This document shows positions 32,368 through 43,423 of a stretch of DNA of 64,000 bases, in pieces. The notes under the pieces were generated by a model. It did no database searches and had not been told where the DNA came from. It saw only the letters and a list, made by a program, of their open reading frames with translations. Every line of letters begins with the position of its first letter. Positions within the stretch are counted from its first letter, which is position 1. This DNA comes from Utricularia gibba (taxonomy: Eukaryota > Streptophyta > Magnoliopsida > Lamiales > Lentibulariaceae), in NCBI GenBank assembly GCA_002189035.1, contig NEEC01000020.1, positions 1,915,592 through 1,979,591 of the forward strand, written 5' to 3'. A program made the position numbers and the translations under genes.

Positions 32368-35207
32368 ATGAATAAGATGGGGCGATTGAAGAGCACTGCT
32401 GCTTGGCGTACATGGGACTTACATCCTGTAAGTGTCATGCTGATTTCGTAAAGTTTATTTATTTAAGTTTCTGAGCAATCATGGGTTTTCCATTGCCTGG
32501 TATCACCGAGGATGATGGTAACAATCACTAGTCGTAAGTTGGCAAACTCATTCGGTGGTAAAGACAACCTAGGGGTATTAGGAAAAAAATATTCACAATA
32601 CTTATGATAAAATGACATTTCGTCTCGTGAATAGGATATGCTCAAATTGTGTCGTTACAAGGTAGATTTCCTCTCTGTTCACCTTTCAAACTCCCGGGAA
32701 ATCAGCTGATAAATGCTTCTTTTTCATATGCTACGGAAAGTCATATATGTGAATAACACCATATCATGCAGGTAGCTGCAACACGTGTTCCATATAGAAG
32801 AAGTCTTTTCTCCAAGCTGCTGGGCAGCATCGAATTGGAACTCGCACTGGTAGGATTGGGCGCAGGCCTCATGGTGCTACTGCTATGCGCAATCCTCATT
32901 TTGAAAGTTAGAGCTGCAAAAAAGGAGAAGCATTTGCGCAATGCTCTGATAAGGCAAATGGAAGCTACTCAACAATCCGAAAAGAAGAGCATGAGCAAGA
33001 GCCTTGTCTTTGCTAGAGCAAGCCATGACATGCATGCCGCCTTGGCTGCGTTGAGTGGTATAACAGAACTCTGTCGTCATCAGTTGTACCAGAGTACTTA
33101 TTCCAGGTCAGATACAGACGCGAACCTCAAGTTAATGGAAGCTTGCATAAGTGATCTTTCAGGTTATTTATTCGTCTTCTATCCGTGGTCGATCGCTTTA
33201 TATCAACTCACATTTTCACTTTCAGTGATTGTTGCTCTAAACGCAGGAATTCTGAAATCTGTTCTTGATAGCAGTAGGATCGAGGCTGGGAAAATGCAGC
33301 TAGTGGAGGAGAGATTTTCCTTGGAAGAGCTACTAGAAGACGTTGTTGATTTTTATCACCCCATGGGCATCAAGAAAGGAATTGATGTGATTCTAGATCC
33401 TGGTGATGGTTCTCTTATCAGGCTTTCTCACGTCAAAGGAGATAGACGCAAACTAAAGCAAATCCTAGGCAACTTACTGAGCAACGCTGTTAAATTTACG
33501 TCAGAGGGGCATGTCATTGTTAGAGGATGGGCTAGAAAACCAAGCGCGGACTTTTTGATAAATGCGACAGGTGAACGACAATCATCAAGAAATGAGTCAA
33601 CAGTGGTTCGCAGAAATCCGAATTTGCTGGAGTATTGGTTTGAAGTGAGCGACACAGGTACCGGAATACCCAAGGGGAGAAGACAAATGGTGTTTGAAAA
33701 TTATGTGCAAGTCGAGGGGTCAGCACCCGACCAAGAAGGCACTGGTCTTGGGCTGGGTATCGTGCAGTCCCTGGTATGTTGCATTTAAAACGCTCATTCA
33801 GTTTAGCCACATTGATCCATACCAGGAATTTCTAGTGATGAAAAGGGTCACTAACTCTGTCGCATTTGAATTCAGGTTCGTTTAATGGGAGGAGAAATTG
33901 AGATAGTTGAAAACGAAGGCCAAGGAATTGGTACCTGCATTAGATTTAACGTACTCATGGAGGCAGAAGCATCACACTGCCCAATTGCAACGTTAGACAG
34001 AGGATATAGCTCTTCCCATTTCTGCAGCTGGAGAAGTCTCATTCAAAACTATTACAGCAAAGTAGAAAGATCTGGAGTAATAATCTTCATCCACAACCAA
34101 AAAAGGTGCACGGTCCTGCAAGACTTCATGAGGAGACTCGAAATAAACGTGCAAGTTGCCATAAACTGTAACCACCTCATTGAAATACTGAGAAATATCA
34201 AGCAAGGGATTTCACAATCTAGTATTGGCAGCTCAAGCAACTCAAGGAGAGATGGGATTGCTACCTCATGGCGCAAGTTAGAAGAAACTCCCTTGGCTGC
34301 TGTTGACTGGGCACACACAGATTCTGTTCCTTGGAGGAAGATGAAATTCATTCTGGTTGTCATTGATATACGCGTAGGAGAATTCCATGACATCGACATC
34401 ACCCTAGGTAATTTCAGAAGAGACTTACCTGAATATTGCTGCAGCAGAGTCATCTGGTGTGACATACCAGACATCACTGACAATGACACCCCCTGCATCG
34501 ATGTTAGTAAACTGCCTTCATCTGATTTGGTCATACGCAAACCTCTTCATGGATCCCGATTGTATCAAACAATTGGCCTTTTGCCTGAATTTGGTGGGAT
34601 TCCAACAACAAGGGGTGAAAGTTTGCATGCTGACATATCCTCTCAAACCATATGCATTAAAGAAGTTGGTACACAAGAAGTCGAGGATTCTAATGACATG
34701 AACCCACTGAAGGGGAAGAGAATCCTTGTTGTTGATGACAATGCCGTTGGGAGAATGTTAGCCAAATCAACTGTTGAAACGCTTGGTGGCAGCATAGTCG
34801 TATGTGAAAGTGGGGAAAAGGCTTGCGAACTTGTTTCCATATTGCTCAAAGATGGAAGATGGGATTCTTCGGTCCCTTTCAGCTGTATCCTAATGGACTG
34901 TGAGGTAGGTATATAAAGCACGAAACTATCACTTTTTTTCAAATATTTTCCCTAATGTGCTGACACATCGATGATGATTCAATATCATGAAATGCAGATG
35001 GAAGGAATGGATGGGATTGAAACAACGAAGAAGATAAGAGAATTAGAAGACACCCATGGTGCTCATACACCAATTTGGGCATTGACTGCACATCATCCGG
35101 GGGATGAGATAAACAAAATGATTCAGGCTGGAGCAGATGGGTATATCACCAAACCATTGACAAAGGAAACGCTTCTATCATGCTACCTGAAAAAAAGAAA
35201 CAAGTAA
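32368..35207 (+). CDS. CKI1-like hybrid histidine kinase, short form without the extracellular domain
   Basis: Five exons: 32,368-32,427, 32,772-33,162, 33,247-33,773, 33,876-34,904, 34,998-35,207; 738 residues, no internal stop. Seen: one hydrophobic span (about 42-64), H box FARASHDMHAALAAL (phospho-His 105), N box GNLLSNAVKFT (226-235), G1 DTGTGIP (286-292), FENYVQVEG, G2 GTGLGLG (315-321), a long linker, then a receiver with VVDDN (Asp 613-614), LMDCE (phospho-Asp 667) and ITKPL (Lys 721). Order and wording match CKI1, which from family knowledge signals through the His-Asp phosphorelay to histidine phosphotransfer proteins. CKI1 is about 1,120 residues with two N-terminal membrane spans around an extracellular domain; here only 41 residues precede the single span. 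The first exon (MNKMGRLKSTAAWRTW) is not recognised. Intron 2 is in frame and stop-free; skipping it restores DLSGILKSVLD. Confidence 0.9.
33163..33246 (+). other. 84-nt in-frame, stop-free intron of the kinase gene
   Basis: Donor CAG/GTTATT, acceptor ACGCAG. The length is a multiple of three with no stop. Retention would insert 28 mostly hydrophobic residues (YLFVFYPWS...VIVALNA) between the H-box helix and the second helix. Relatives run straight through this point, so splicing is the expected form. Confidence 0.7.
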
Positions 35208-35440
35208 AATAGGATTGCGTTTTACTGACTAACGTCCCGTGCCATTGAATTTTTTGTTTTGTTACTACATTCATAATCTTGAGGGCTCTAGTGATATCAT
35301 ATTTTGCTACTCTTATTGGCGGAGAATGGCGTTACTTCGACACAGGAAATATCATATATACGTACTTTAGTATCTTTCTAGACATTCCACGTAAATCATA
35401 CTACTTTTTGTAAGGGAAATCCAGCAAGTTTGTGCTAAAG
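35208..35440 (+). other. 3' flank of the kinase gene
   Basis: AT-rich sequence between the stop codon and the first gypsy relic. It probably contains the 3' UTR. No unambiguous polyadenylation signal was identified. Confidence 0.4.
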
Positions 35441-36229
35441 TAAGAAAGGATCCATGAAGCTAGGAAACAAGACATGGGATTGAAGTGGGTGGTCCCACAC
35501 ACGTAATATGAAGTGCTTCAAATGTCTTGGACATGTGCTTCAAGAAGAAGACTATGATTTTAAAAGATTCTGAAGATATTGAATTACCGATTTAGAGCGT
35601 AAGTGCACATGAAGTAAAGAAGACAGATGATGATGTGAACAGAAACCTATCGAAAGCAAATATTTGGTGGCTAGATAGACTATGGTCATGGATATTTAGC
35701 CGATGGAGGAACAAGAGAACGCATTACATGCATGACACTTATCTAATGCTAAGGTTTGCAGCCTCATAATCGATGGAGGTAAATGCACGAATAATGCTAG
35801 TTCTCTCATGGTGGAGAAATCCAACGTCCTATTCTAATGCATCCACATCTATATCAGTTGTAATAGTTGAACGCAAAGAGTGAAGTAAGGTTACTAAACA
35901 AGTTCTTATTACAATCTTCATTGTGAAAATACACGATGAGTTTCTTTATGATGTGGTACCCATGCACGCAGGATAAATTCTATTAGATGTCCTTTGCACT
36001 GTAATAGGAGGATGGCACCTGATAAATATGCCAACAAATACTTCTTCTCCATCAAAGGTAAACGAATCATCCTGGTGCCTTAATCTTCTAGTGGGGCACA
36101 TGAATATCAATGGAAGATTAATGCTGCTATGAAATCTTTAATTGAGTTGAAAGATGAGAGTATAAGAGAAATGAAAGAGAAAATCGAGAGAAAAGGACAT
36201 CAATAAAAGAGAGTGAAAAGAAGGAGGTG
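35441..36229 (+). pseudogene. gypsy gag knuckle and protease relic
   Basis: MKCFKCLGHVLQEEDYDFKR near 35,510 matches KCFKCLGHGHIASECPNKR of the spacer gypsy. AKVCSLIIDGG.CTNNASSL near 35,750 is the gypsy protease active-site region (DGG). Later WKINAAMKSLIELKDESIRE. Stops and frame changes are frequent. It ends at a purine-rich GAAAAGAAGGAGGTG next to LTR1. Confidence 0.72.
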
Positions 36230-36795
36230 TGATGAGATCATGGATGCTACAGATTATTCCAATGAAGATAAAACACACAAGTTCTATAATTCTCCATTGA
36301 TTTCAATTAGGCCAATCACTAGATTAAGAGCAAGAAAGAATCAAGAGATGTTTAAGGGCCTATGGGCCAATCAACAAAGCTATGAGGTGTTCAGAGAATT
36401 CAACCTTCTCAAAGTGAATCAACTTGATTACAGAAGGTCCATTACTCCCAAATATATTATTATTACTACTTTTCTTCTAAGAAGGCCCAATCATTTATCT
36501 ATATAAGAAGGAATTTACTCTTGTTTTAGACAACTTTGATTGTAATCTTTTTTGAGAGCAATGCTTCTTCTTTGAGTTCTTGTACAACATAGACTTATCA
36601 AACCTTGCTTGTGGTGTGTAGTGTGTGGTTTATCACTCCAAATTCTTTAATTGATTCTGTGAATGTGGTTGCATTTCATAGTTTAGGTTGCAAGGATCTT
36701 TAAATCCTTGAGAGCCAACTTCTTTTCTTTGAGAGATTGCTTCTTTTCAACCAATATCTGGTTTGCCAATTACTTCTTGATTGAAGGCCGTATCA
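36230..36795 (+). repeat. gypsy LTR1 copy
   Basis: 566 bp, TGATGAGATCATGGATGCTA to GGCCGTATCA. Flanks are AGGTG and AGATG (4 of 5 identical), compatible with a decayed target duplication. It lies between protease and RT relics of a gypsy, so either a solo LTR inserted there or a recombined element. Confidence 0.82.
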
Positions 36796-37900
36796 AGATG
36801 AATAAGGAAATAGTGAGAAAAAAAGAAATATAATGTCTCATTGTAAGGATGAGTAATGTGAAACATATATTGCACTTGTATAACAATAAGAAACATAGGG
36901 GCAGAAATCCATTTCTCTTGCCCTTATTGAAAGAGCCTGTGTTACATACTCTAACTCACAAAAGGATATTCCTACTTGTATGATACTTGTATGTATGGGT
37001 TCATTGATGTCATCCTAAATCGGTTCCAGGATTTCAACCACACAAAGGAATAGAACATTGAATTGACTTTGTTCCAGGTTCTCAACTCCCTAGTGGATGA
37101 ACTTGTGGCAAAAGGCTTGGTGAGGGAAAGTGATAGCCCATACTGCATTCCAATTTTATTGGTGTCTAAACATGAGGGAACAAAGAAAATGTTCACAGAT
37201 TGCTGGGCGATTCACCAAAGAACGGTTACGTACAACTATCATATGTCTAGGCTTAATGACATGGTAGATTAATTTTACGGATAATGTATTTCATGTAAAA
37301 TAAATTGATGTTGTTGATATTATTAAACTTGGATGAGGAGGGGGGATGAATGCAAGAATGCTTTCGAAGTTGATGTTGGTTATGCTTTTTAAATTGACTA
37401 ATGCATCTAATACTTTAATTATATTAATGAATCATGTACTACACCGTCTTCTTGGTAAATTTGCTGCTGTTTTCTTCGATGATATTCTCTAGCATGCAAT
37501 TAATTCGCATGCTCCAACAGACTTTTTGCCATTTCATCTCATGAAGTTGAATCCATTGATTGTGCTGAGAAAGTAGATGCCATCAGAACACTTCTCAAGA
37601 GATTCGAAACCATCATGAAGTTAAAAAATAGGGTAATTAGCAAACACGAAGAAACATTGATCAGCATGCAGATTGGATTTGGGTACCTTTGCAAAAGCGT
37701 AGATTTACATCCAAGAGATATTCAAAATTAGCACCTAGAGGAATTGGACCATTTCAAGTCAGTGAGAAAATCGATGATAATACATTCAAAATTGACCTAA
37801 TAGTGGAGGTTTATGTACATTCTATATTCAATATTGCTCAATTGATTCCTTGTGATGTAGATGCTGATCTTCATGAATAAATCTGCTAAAGGGCAGTGGA
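36796..37900 (+). pseudogene. gypsy RT and integrase C-terminus relic
   Basis: 37,063-37,272 encodes LVDELVAKGLVRESDSPYCI and KMFTDCWAI.QRTVTYNYHM (RT start). Near 37,440 MNHVLHRLLGKFAAVFFDDI carries the FFDD catalytic box. 37,689-37,880 encodes FTSKRYSKLAPRGIGPFQVS and VYVHSIFNIAQLIPCDVD (integrase C-terminal domain). The intervening RNase H and integrase core are deleted. Confidence 0.82.
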
Positions 37901-38160
37901 GATGATAAGATCATGGATACTAGTGATGAAAACAATGAAAATGAACGAAAGAAGGATCCTCCAATGATTTTGCTTGGACCAATCATTTGATAAAGATCAC
38001 TAGAAAATCCAGAGTTTCTGAAAAGATTACTAGTCAATGATGTCTAAGGTTCAACCTATTTGAGTCAAGGTTGCTCATTACTCCCTAGTGAACAAAATGC
38101 AACTTTTATTTTGAGCAAGCACACATCTCACCCAATATAAGAATGGTCTTACTTTTGTAT
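37901..38160 (+). repeat. divergent LTR1-like 3' LTR start
   Basis: After GGGCAGTGGAGA the sequence TGATAAGATCATGGATAC begins, as LTR1 does after the integrase at 19,706. It diverges quickly and loses its 3' end, being joined to another gypsy leader. Confidence 0.55.
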
Positions 38161-39296
38161 GATTGTCGACTTCAAGCTAGATCTACCTTAACCCCCATAA
38201 TCAATTAAAATCTGAAAGTGATTAGTTGTTTTGATGTCATGAGATCAAGCATAAAGATGTAAAAGAGTGCATCAAGAACTTCAAGCTTGAGGATTGACGC
38301 GTAAAAATCGTGTATTTTTCTTTCTTCTTTAAATTTCTTTTCTTTACTTCCTTGTTGCCTGTTTCTTTTACCTCTTTTTTAGGATGTCAAATTATAAAAG
38401 TGAATACCAGAAAGATGACTCATTGGATGAGAAGTTCGCTTTGAATTCTTTGCAACAAGGATTTTAAAAATTGTATCTTTTTTCTCTTCAAAATATTGGA
38501 ATAACCTAAGGTGTACAAAATAATCATACTTCTTGAAGGCCTCGTTGTGTGCGAATGCCTCAACGCAACAACACTGAACTTGAAGGCATCAGTGATCAAT
38601 GGAGTGAAAAGAGCGTTGTAAAAAGAGATAGAATCTAAATTGAATGACAGCTTCAAGAATAACAAGTATCTTGTTATTCAAAGTATCTTGTTCGTATGAT
38701 TAACAAGTATTCAATGACAGCTTCAAGAATAAGCATTCTTTCACTTATAGTGCACACTTGATGAGATAAGCTCCTGAGTCTCTATGGGAGGCACATACGA
38801 TGCAAGTGAGAATCTTAAGTGATGCTAGAGCACTATATGGAGCGAATGGGAATTGTGAAGACGAGGTTCTTAATATAGCAGAGATGGGTGGCGAAAAGGA
38901 ACCAAAAAAAAAAACGGTGCAAAAGAAATTTATTTAGGAAGAACTCGATATTTACTCTCAATTGAGTATCAATAATATTAAGATGAAGTGTGTGAAAAAC
39001 GAGGGTGCTGGTAATCTACAATTTGTCAGTATGATTACATTATAAAATTTCATTTGTTTCTTGCTCATTTCTCTACGTTAGCCACTCCTACAAGTAATCT
39101 ATTTACTTGTCACAATCATCTTTGATAAATCTTAAGCAAGATGATGAAAGATGATGATGGGCATTTAAAGATGTTGTATATGTGGCACAAATGGAAAATA
39201 TGAATAAATGTTAAGAATCTATTGAACCATATTACGTTAGAAGTTTGGCTTAAAATGTTGGAACCAAAGGCGCTCAACAACATCCAAAAGAGTATA
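38161..39296 (+). pseudogene. gypsy leader, gag start and pol scraps
   Basis: The leader near 38,200 matches 45,240-45,470 (CATAATCAATTAAAATCTG...). At 38,382 MSNYKSEYQKDDSLDEKFAL matches the spacer gag start MSNSRSEHEKDDLPDEKFTF. At about 38,800 VRILSDARALYGANGNCEDE matches the protease-RT linker, so most of gag and protease is deleted. A small tandem duplication (AATGACAGCTTCAAGAATAA, twice) lies at 38,643-38,735. Confidence 0.72.
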
Positions 39297-39865
39297 TGAT
39301 AAGATCATGGATGCTATAAATTATGACAATGAAAATAAAGGAGATAAGATCAATAATCCTCTATTGATTTCAGTTGGACCAATCACTAGATCAAGAGCAA
39401 GAAGGAAACAAGAAGTGCTTAAGAGCTTATGGGCCAATCAATCAAGCTATGAGGTGTTGTGCATGAAATTCAACATTCTCAAAGTGAATCAACTTGATTA
39501 GAGAAGGCCCATTACTACCAAATACATTATTATTACTACTTTTCCTCTAATAAGGCCCAATTCTTCATTTATTTAAGAAGACCTTACTCATGTTTTGGAC
39601 AACTTTGATTATAATAACTTTTGAGAGCTATTCTCCTTCCTTGAATTCTTGTAGAACTTAGACTTATCAAGCCTCGCTTGTGGTGTATAGTGTGTGGTTT
39701 ATCACTTCCAATTCCTTCCTTGATTCTGTGAGTGTGGTACCATTTCATAGTTTGGGTTGCAAGGATCTTTCAATCCTTGAGGGCCAACTTCTTTTTCTCG
39801 AGGGATTGCTTCTTTTCAACCAAGATCTGATTTGCCAATCACTTGTTGATTGGAGGGTCGTATCA
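39297..39865 (+). mobile_element. solo gypsy LTR1
   Basis: 569 bp, TGATAAGATCATGGATGC to GGGTCGTATCA, flanked by GTATA (39,292-39,296) and GTATG (39,866-39,870), a 4-of-5 target duplication. No internal sequence adjoins it. Mirrored at 50,493-51,061. Confidence 0.85.
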
Positions 39866-40173
39866 GTATGAAATATCAATTATATGAAATAATTTAAAAG
39901 ATCATCAAAAAGTACATCTTGAGATTATTTATAATTTAGAATTGGGTTCTAACATTTCAAGACCCAAACTAAATAAAAAAAACTGACAAGTAAAATAACA
40001 CACATGAAAGATGAAAAGACATATTGGCCTCTAAGGTAGATTCAACATCAAGTAGTTGAACCCCATTAATGGTAAAAGTTCAAGCGCATGGTTTATAACA
40101 ATAATGTTGAGTAGAGTGTTCAGTGTAGCTTCAACTATCTTGCTCCTACTCCTTGTCATTAGTTATGATGGAA
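39866..40173 (-). repeat. LTR2 fragment at the inner edge of the left arm
   Basis: The minus strand matches LTR2 (TAGGAGCAAGATAGTTGAAG, TATAAATAATCTCAAGATGT). It pairs with 50,186-50,492 but with about ten differences in 305 bp, far more than the rest of the arms. Homology between the arms stops at TATGATGGAA. Confidence 0.8.
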
Positions 40174-40735
40174 TGATATTACTATCCAAATTGTCCACTT
40201 GTACACCATATGTTGATCAAATCTTCTAGTGATGATTCCATTCCAAATATGTTGATCAAATCTTCTTAATACTATTTTGTTATTCAGGAAGACGTAACTA
40301 TTTTTTTGAGATATTTCCATGCCCAAAAACTAACTGGCCAGTCCAAGATCTGTGAGATCATAGCACGGCCAATGCTCTTCAATTAATTGAGAGCAAAAAA
40401 TAGGTCATCAACGTATGAACGCAATAATTTATCCCTTAGGTTCTTCTTCAAGTAGCGGGTAGTATTATTTTGACTTCTCTGAAATCCATGCTCAATGAAG
40501 TAAGTGTGCCATTATTTTGCTGCTGGCTTTAGACCATATATGTCTTCCTTCAAGCCTCCATTTAATAACGAACTCTTCATATCAAGGTGATGTAACTTCC
40601 AGTTGTTGCATGCTGCATAGGCAATTAGCAGCTTCATTGTATCTAGATGACCCATTGGTGCAAAGCTTTCGAGATAATCCATTCCAGCCTTATCTGATTT
40701 TTCTTTTATTTCATTCTTCTCATCCACTTCAGGCT
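40174..40735 (-). pseudogene. Ty1/copia reverse transcriptase fragment
   Basis: The minus strand reads DYLESFAPMGHLDTMKLLIA, NWKLHHLDMKSSLLNGGLKE and then LRSYVDDLFFALN (YVDD box). This is the first half of a copia RT. Only a little unassigned sequence separates it from the left arm. Confidence 0.78.
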
Positions 40736-41142
40736 ATGAGGTTTAACAGTATTTGGAGCATCACCACTTCTGAGCCTCCATGCTCACTTCCGAAATTCCG
40801 TGATGATATACACTCCTGTTTCGTTATTTTGGATTGCTCCAATCATGCCCATCTTCACACTCAGTGCACTCCTCAAAGTTTCTGAGGGAGTACTGGAAGC
40901 GTTGATCGAGTCTGGATTAGGAAATAGGCTCGATAAGGAGGCTGGTGATTGAAGTTCGCCATTGAAAGGGGTAAGGTTCCAGTGCCAACTTTTTTATTCA
41001 TCAACAATGATGTCACAGCCTATTTCTACTCTATTGGCTTTCATGTTTAGTTCACCATTGAAATGACTAAGAAAAAACTGACATTCGCACTCTAGTCTAA
41101 CTTACTGCGTTTTTCTTTTGGCACATATATATATCACAGAGT
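40736..41142. other. unassigned sequence
   Basis: No gene or LTR end was recognised. It ends in an (AT)n run just before the 43-bp junction module. Confidence 0.4.
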
Positions 41143-41195
41143 GTCAGGACCCATGCCCAGGGCCCAAGAGGCATGAGGCATGACTGTCAAGTCCT
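41143..41195. repeat. junction module, second copy of 8,904-8,946
   Basis: 42 of 43 bases match 8,904-8,946. As there, it abuts a truncated copia of the copia-1/2 family, here at RNase H (RYHVIR). Confidence 0.75.
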
Positions 41196-43423
41196 TATGA
41201 CATGATACCTGATTCTTATGTGTTTGACTTTGCTGAAATTTGTTGGAACCTTGGCAATAGAGATTGAAGCTCGATTATCCATAAGCAGATATGTAGCTTC
41301 CTTCTGAACGAATCGAAGTTCGTTTAACATTTTTCTCAACCAAACGCAATAGCTCAAAGCATGTGCTACTGAGATGTATTCTGCTTCAAGTGTTAATTGC
41401 GCTACCATCTTTTGTTTCTTTGAAAACTAGACTACAGGGCTCTTACTTAAGAAGAAGAGTGCACTAGATGTACTATTGCTATCTTCAGCCATATCATAAT
41501 CCCTATCTAAGTACGCTCTAAGTTTAAAGACTTATTTTTCCCCTTCATAGGAATAGAACAATCCAAAATCAGTAGTGCATTTTATGTACCTGAAAGCTCT
41601 TTTTACAGCTGGCATGTGAGTTGTTATTGGTTTATTCAGGAAGCGAGATCAGACATTTACACAAAAACACAGGTCATGCCTTGTATGCTGGAGATACATG
41701 AGGGTTCCAATCATACTTTTATAAGTAGTAGCATCCACATTCCTTTCCTGATTATCTTCTCCAATCACCTGTTTGTAATCCAAATGAGTTTTTGAAGGAT
41801 TAACATCTTTAAACTCAAACCTTTCAAAAAGTTCATTACAGTACTTCTTTTGAAATATTAATGTTCCAACACCTGCAAGTTGATGAATTTCCATGTCTAA
41901 ATAATAGGAAATCATTTCAAGGTCAGTTATCTTGAATTCAATTTTAAGTAGAGTTTTGAATTTTTTAATCTTACTTTCATCACCTAAGGTAATCATAAGA
42001 TTATGAACATATAAGCTAACAAATAACCGATCATCTCCCTTTCCTTTAAGATATAGTGAGTGATCGCAATATGTCTTTATGAAACCAATACCCTAGAGAA
42101 AGTTATTCATGCTATAGGAGCATGCTTCAACCCATAGAGAGATTTTTTTAGCTTCAATACTTTGTATTCATGACCAAAAACTTCAAAGCCCTTTGGATGT
42201 TCAACAAGAACAACCTCCTCCAAAACACCATTCAAAAACGAAGTTTTCACATTCATGTGATGCACTTTCCATCCATGAGTAGCTGAAATAGCAAGAAGTA
42301 CTTTAATCATGTCAAATCCTTCTACTGGTGCAAAAATCTCATGAAAGTTTCTTATTTTGATTTGACTATATCCCTTGGCTACTAATCTACACTTATATTT
42401 GCTAACAGAACCATCTGCGTTGATTTTGCTTTTGAAAACTTTATCCTTAGATTTGTAAACTAACTCCCAGGTTTCATTTTCAAGTATAGAATTCATTTCT
42501 TCCACCATGGAAACACTCTATTTCGGATTTTATACTACCACATCAAATGATGCTGGATCTATTGTCAATAGTCCAGCCAGAATATCAGCTACGGTATCTT
42601 TAAAATCATCATTCAACTTGGAAAAACTTATTTTAGGAGTCTTGTTTCTTTTGCTTCGTCTTATGTCAATAACCTTATCACCTCCATAATCGATTGATTG
42701 TCTAATGCTTTTGCATTTCTTTCCTTGCCAATCACGACCAGATGGGTAATAATCCTCATCATCAGTATCAGGTTCCAAAACTTGAAGATGATTGAAAGCA
42801 CTAATCTTGTGTCATAATGTCATATTTCAGATAAAAAAGTGTTGGGTTCGAACATGGAAATGTTGGATTCGAGTTATTGGGCTTTTTTGTATGTTTTCAA
42901 TAATTGTGGCCAACTGTTGGGTAACCTAGATATTAGGTATATATAAACCCTACTAGAAATGCGTGTCAATTAGGTTTTCGGTCATTCTTATTGTTCATGA
43001 GTTGTTTCTTTATTAAGGGTGATTTCATAAGCATTACCTTTTATTACTTCCCAAAACTCTATCTTTCATTCATCAGCATCCATCAAATTCATTTGTTAAT
43101 AAATTTTCTGCAATTATACCTTGCTCCCCTTTTGGGAGTTCGAAATTTCCATCTGAATATTGATCATTGGCCGGATGTGATTGTTCACATAAGGGTTCTG
43201 AGATTGATTCTGAATTCTCAATGGATGAGTCATCTTTATTTGGGCATTCTCCTCTTCTGGAAGTGGGAAATTCCCATCCGAACACCGATCATTTACTTGA
43301 TTCACTGAAGAGTTCTTAAAATAATTTTGAGTTCTTATTCACTTGTATTTGTTCACTTCCATCTTCAATTTTTGATTTATTCAATTTCTGGAAGAGATGT
43401 TTTGAGGCATGTGTGTCCATAGT
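41187..43423 (-). pseudogene. copia-4: RNase H, RT and linker of the copia-1/2 family
   Basis: Minus strand: linker DTDDEDYYPSGRDWQGKKC (42,530-42,778, continuing 43,079-43,423 beyond an inserted LTR), RT start SILENETWELVYKSKD, KVHHMNVKTSFLNGVLEEV, then YVHNLMIT in place of YVDDLMIS (both catalytic Asp lost), TYKSMIGTLMYLQHTRHDLC, and RNase H LEAEYISVAHALSYCVWLRK and DNRASISIAKVPTNFSK, cut at RYHVIR. It lies in the non-mirrored spacer. Confidence 0.87.
42781..43078 (+). repeat. copia LTR fragment, opposite orientation, inside copia-4
   Basis: The plus strand matches the copia-2/3 LTR in sense (GATTGAAAGCACTAATCTTG to CTATCTTTCATTCATCA). The first 20 or so bases of the LTR are missing. It splits the linker of copia-4, and a few host bases are lost rather than duplicated. 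Confidence 0.78.

Larger units (their letters stand above)
26353..40173. repeat. left arm of a giant inverted repeat (13.8 kb)
   Basis: Position x in this arm corresponds to about 90,358 minus x in the right arm: 32,766 pairs with 57,592 and 39,307 with 51,051. The offset drifts to 90,353 at the outer end through a few indels. Encoded frames are the same on both sides across most of the arm. It contains copia-3, gypsy relics, three LTR1 copies, a copia RT relic and the CKI1-like gene. Its outer limit cannot be seen because the right arm meets the window end. Confidence 0.97.

Noticed and set aside
32766-33788. 340-codon continuous frame reading through intron 2 of the kinase gene
   Set aside because: Removing 33,163-33,246 gives an uninterrupted match to CKI1 wording with consensus splice sites, so the read-through is coincidental unless retention is shown.
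34052-34540. 162-codon minus-strand frame in the kinase gene (and mirror 55,819-56,307)
   Set aside because: It lies wholly antisense to exon 4, which has clear family homology; it is a shadow frame.
38641-38740. Direct repeats that might suggest a small array
   Set aside because: Only two copies of a 20-bp unit. A local duplication, with no CRISPR-like regularity and in a eukaryotic setting.
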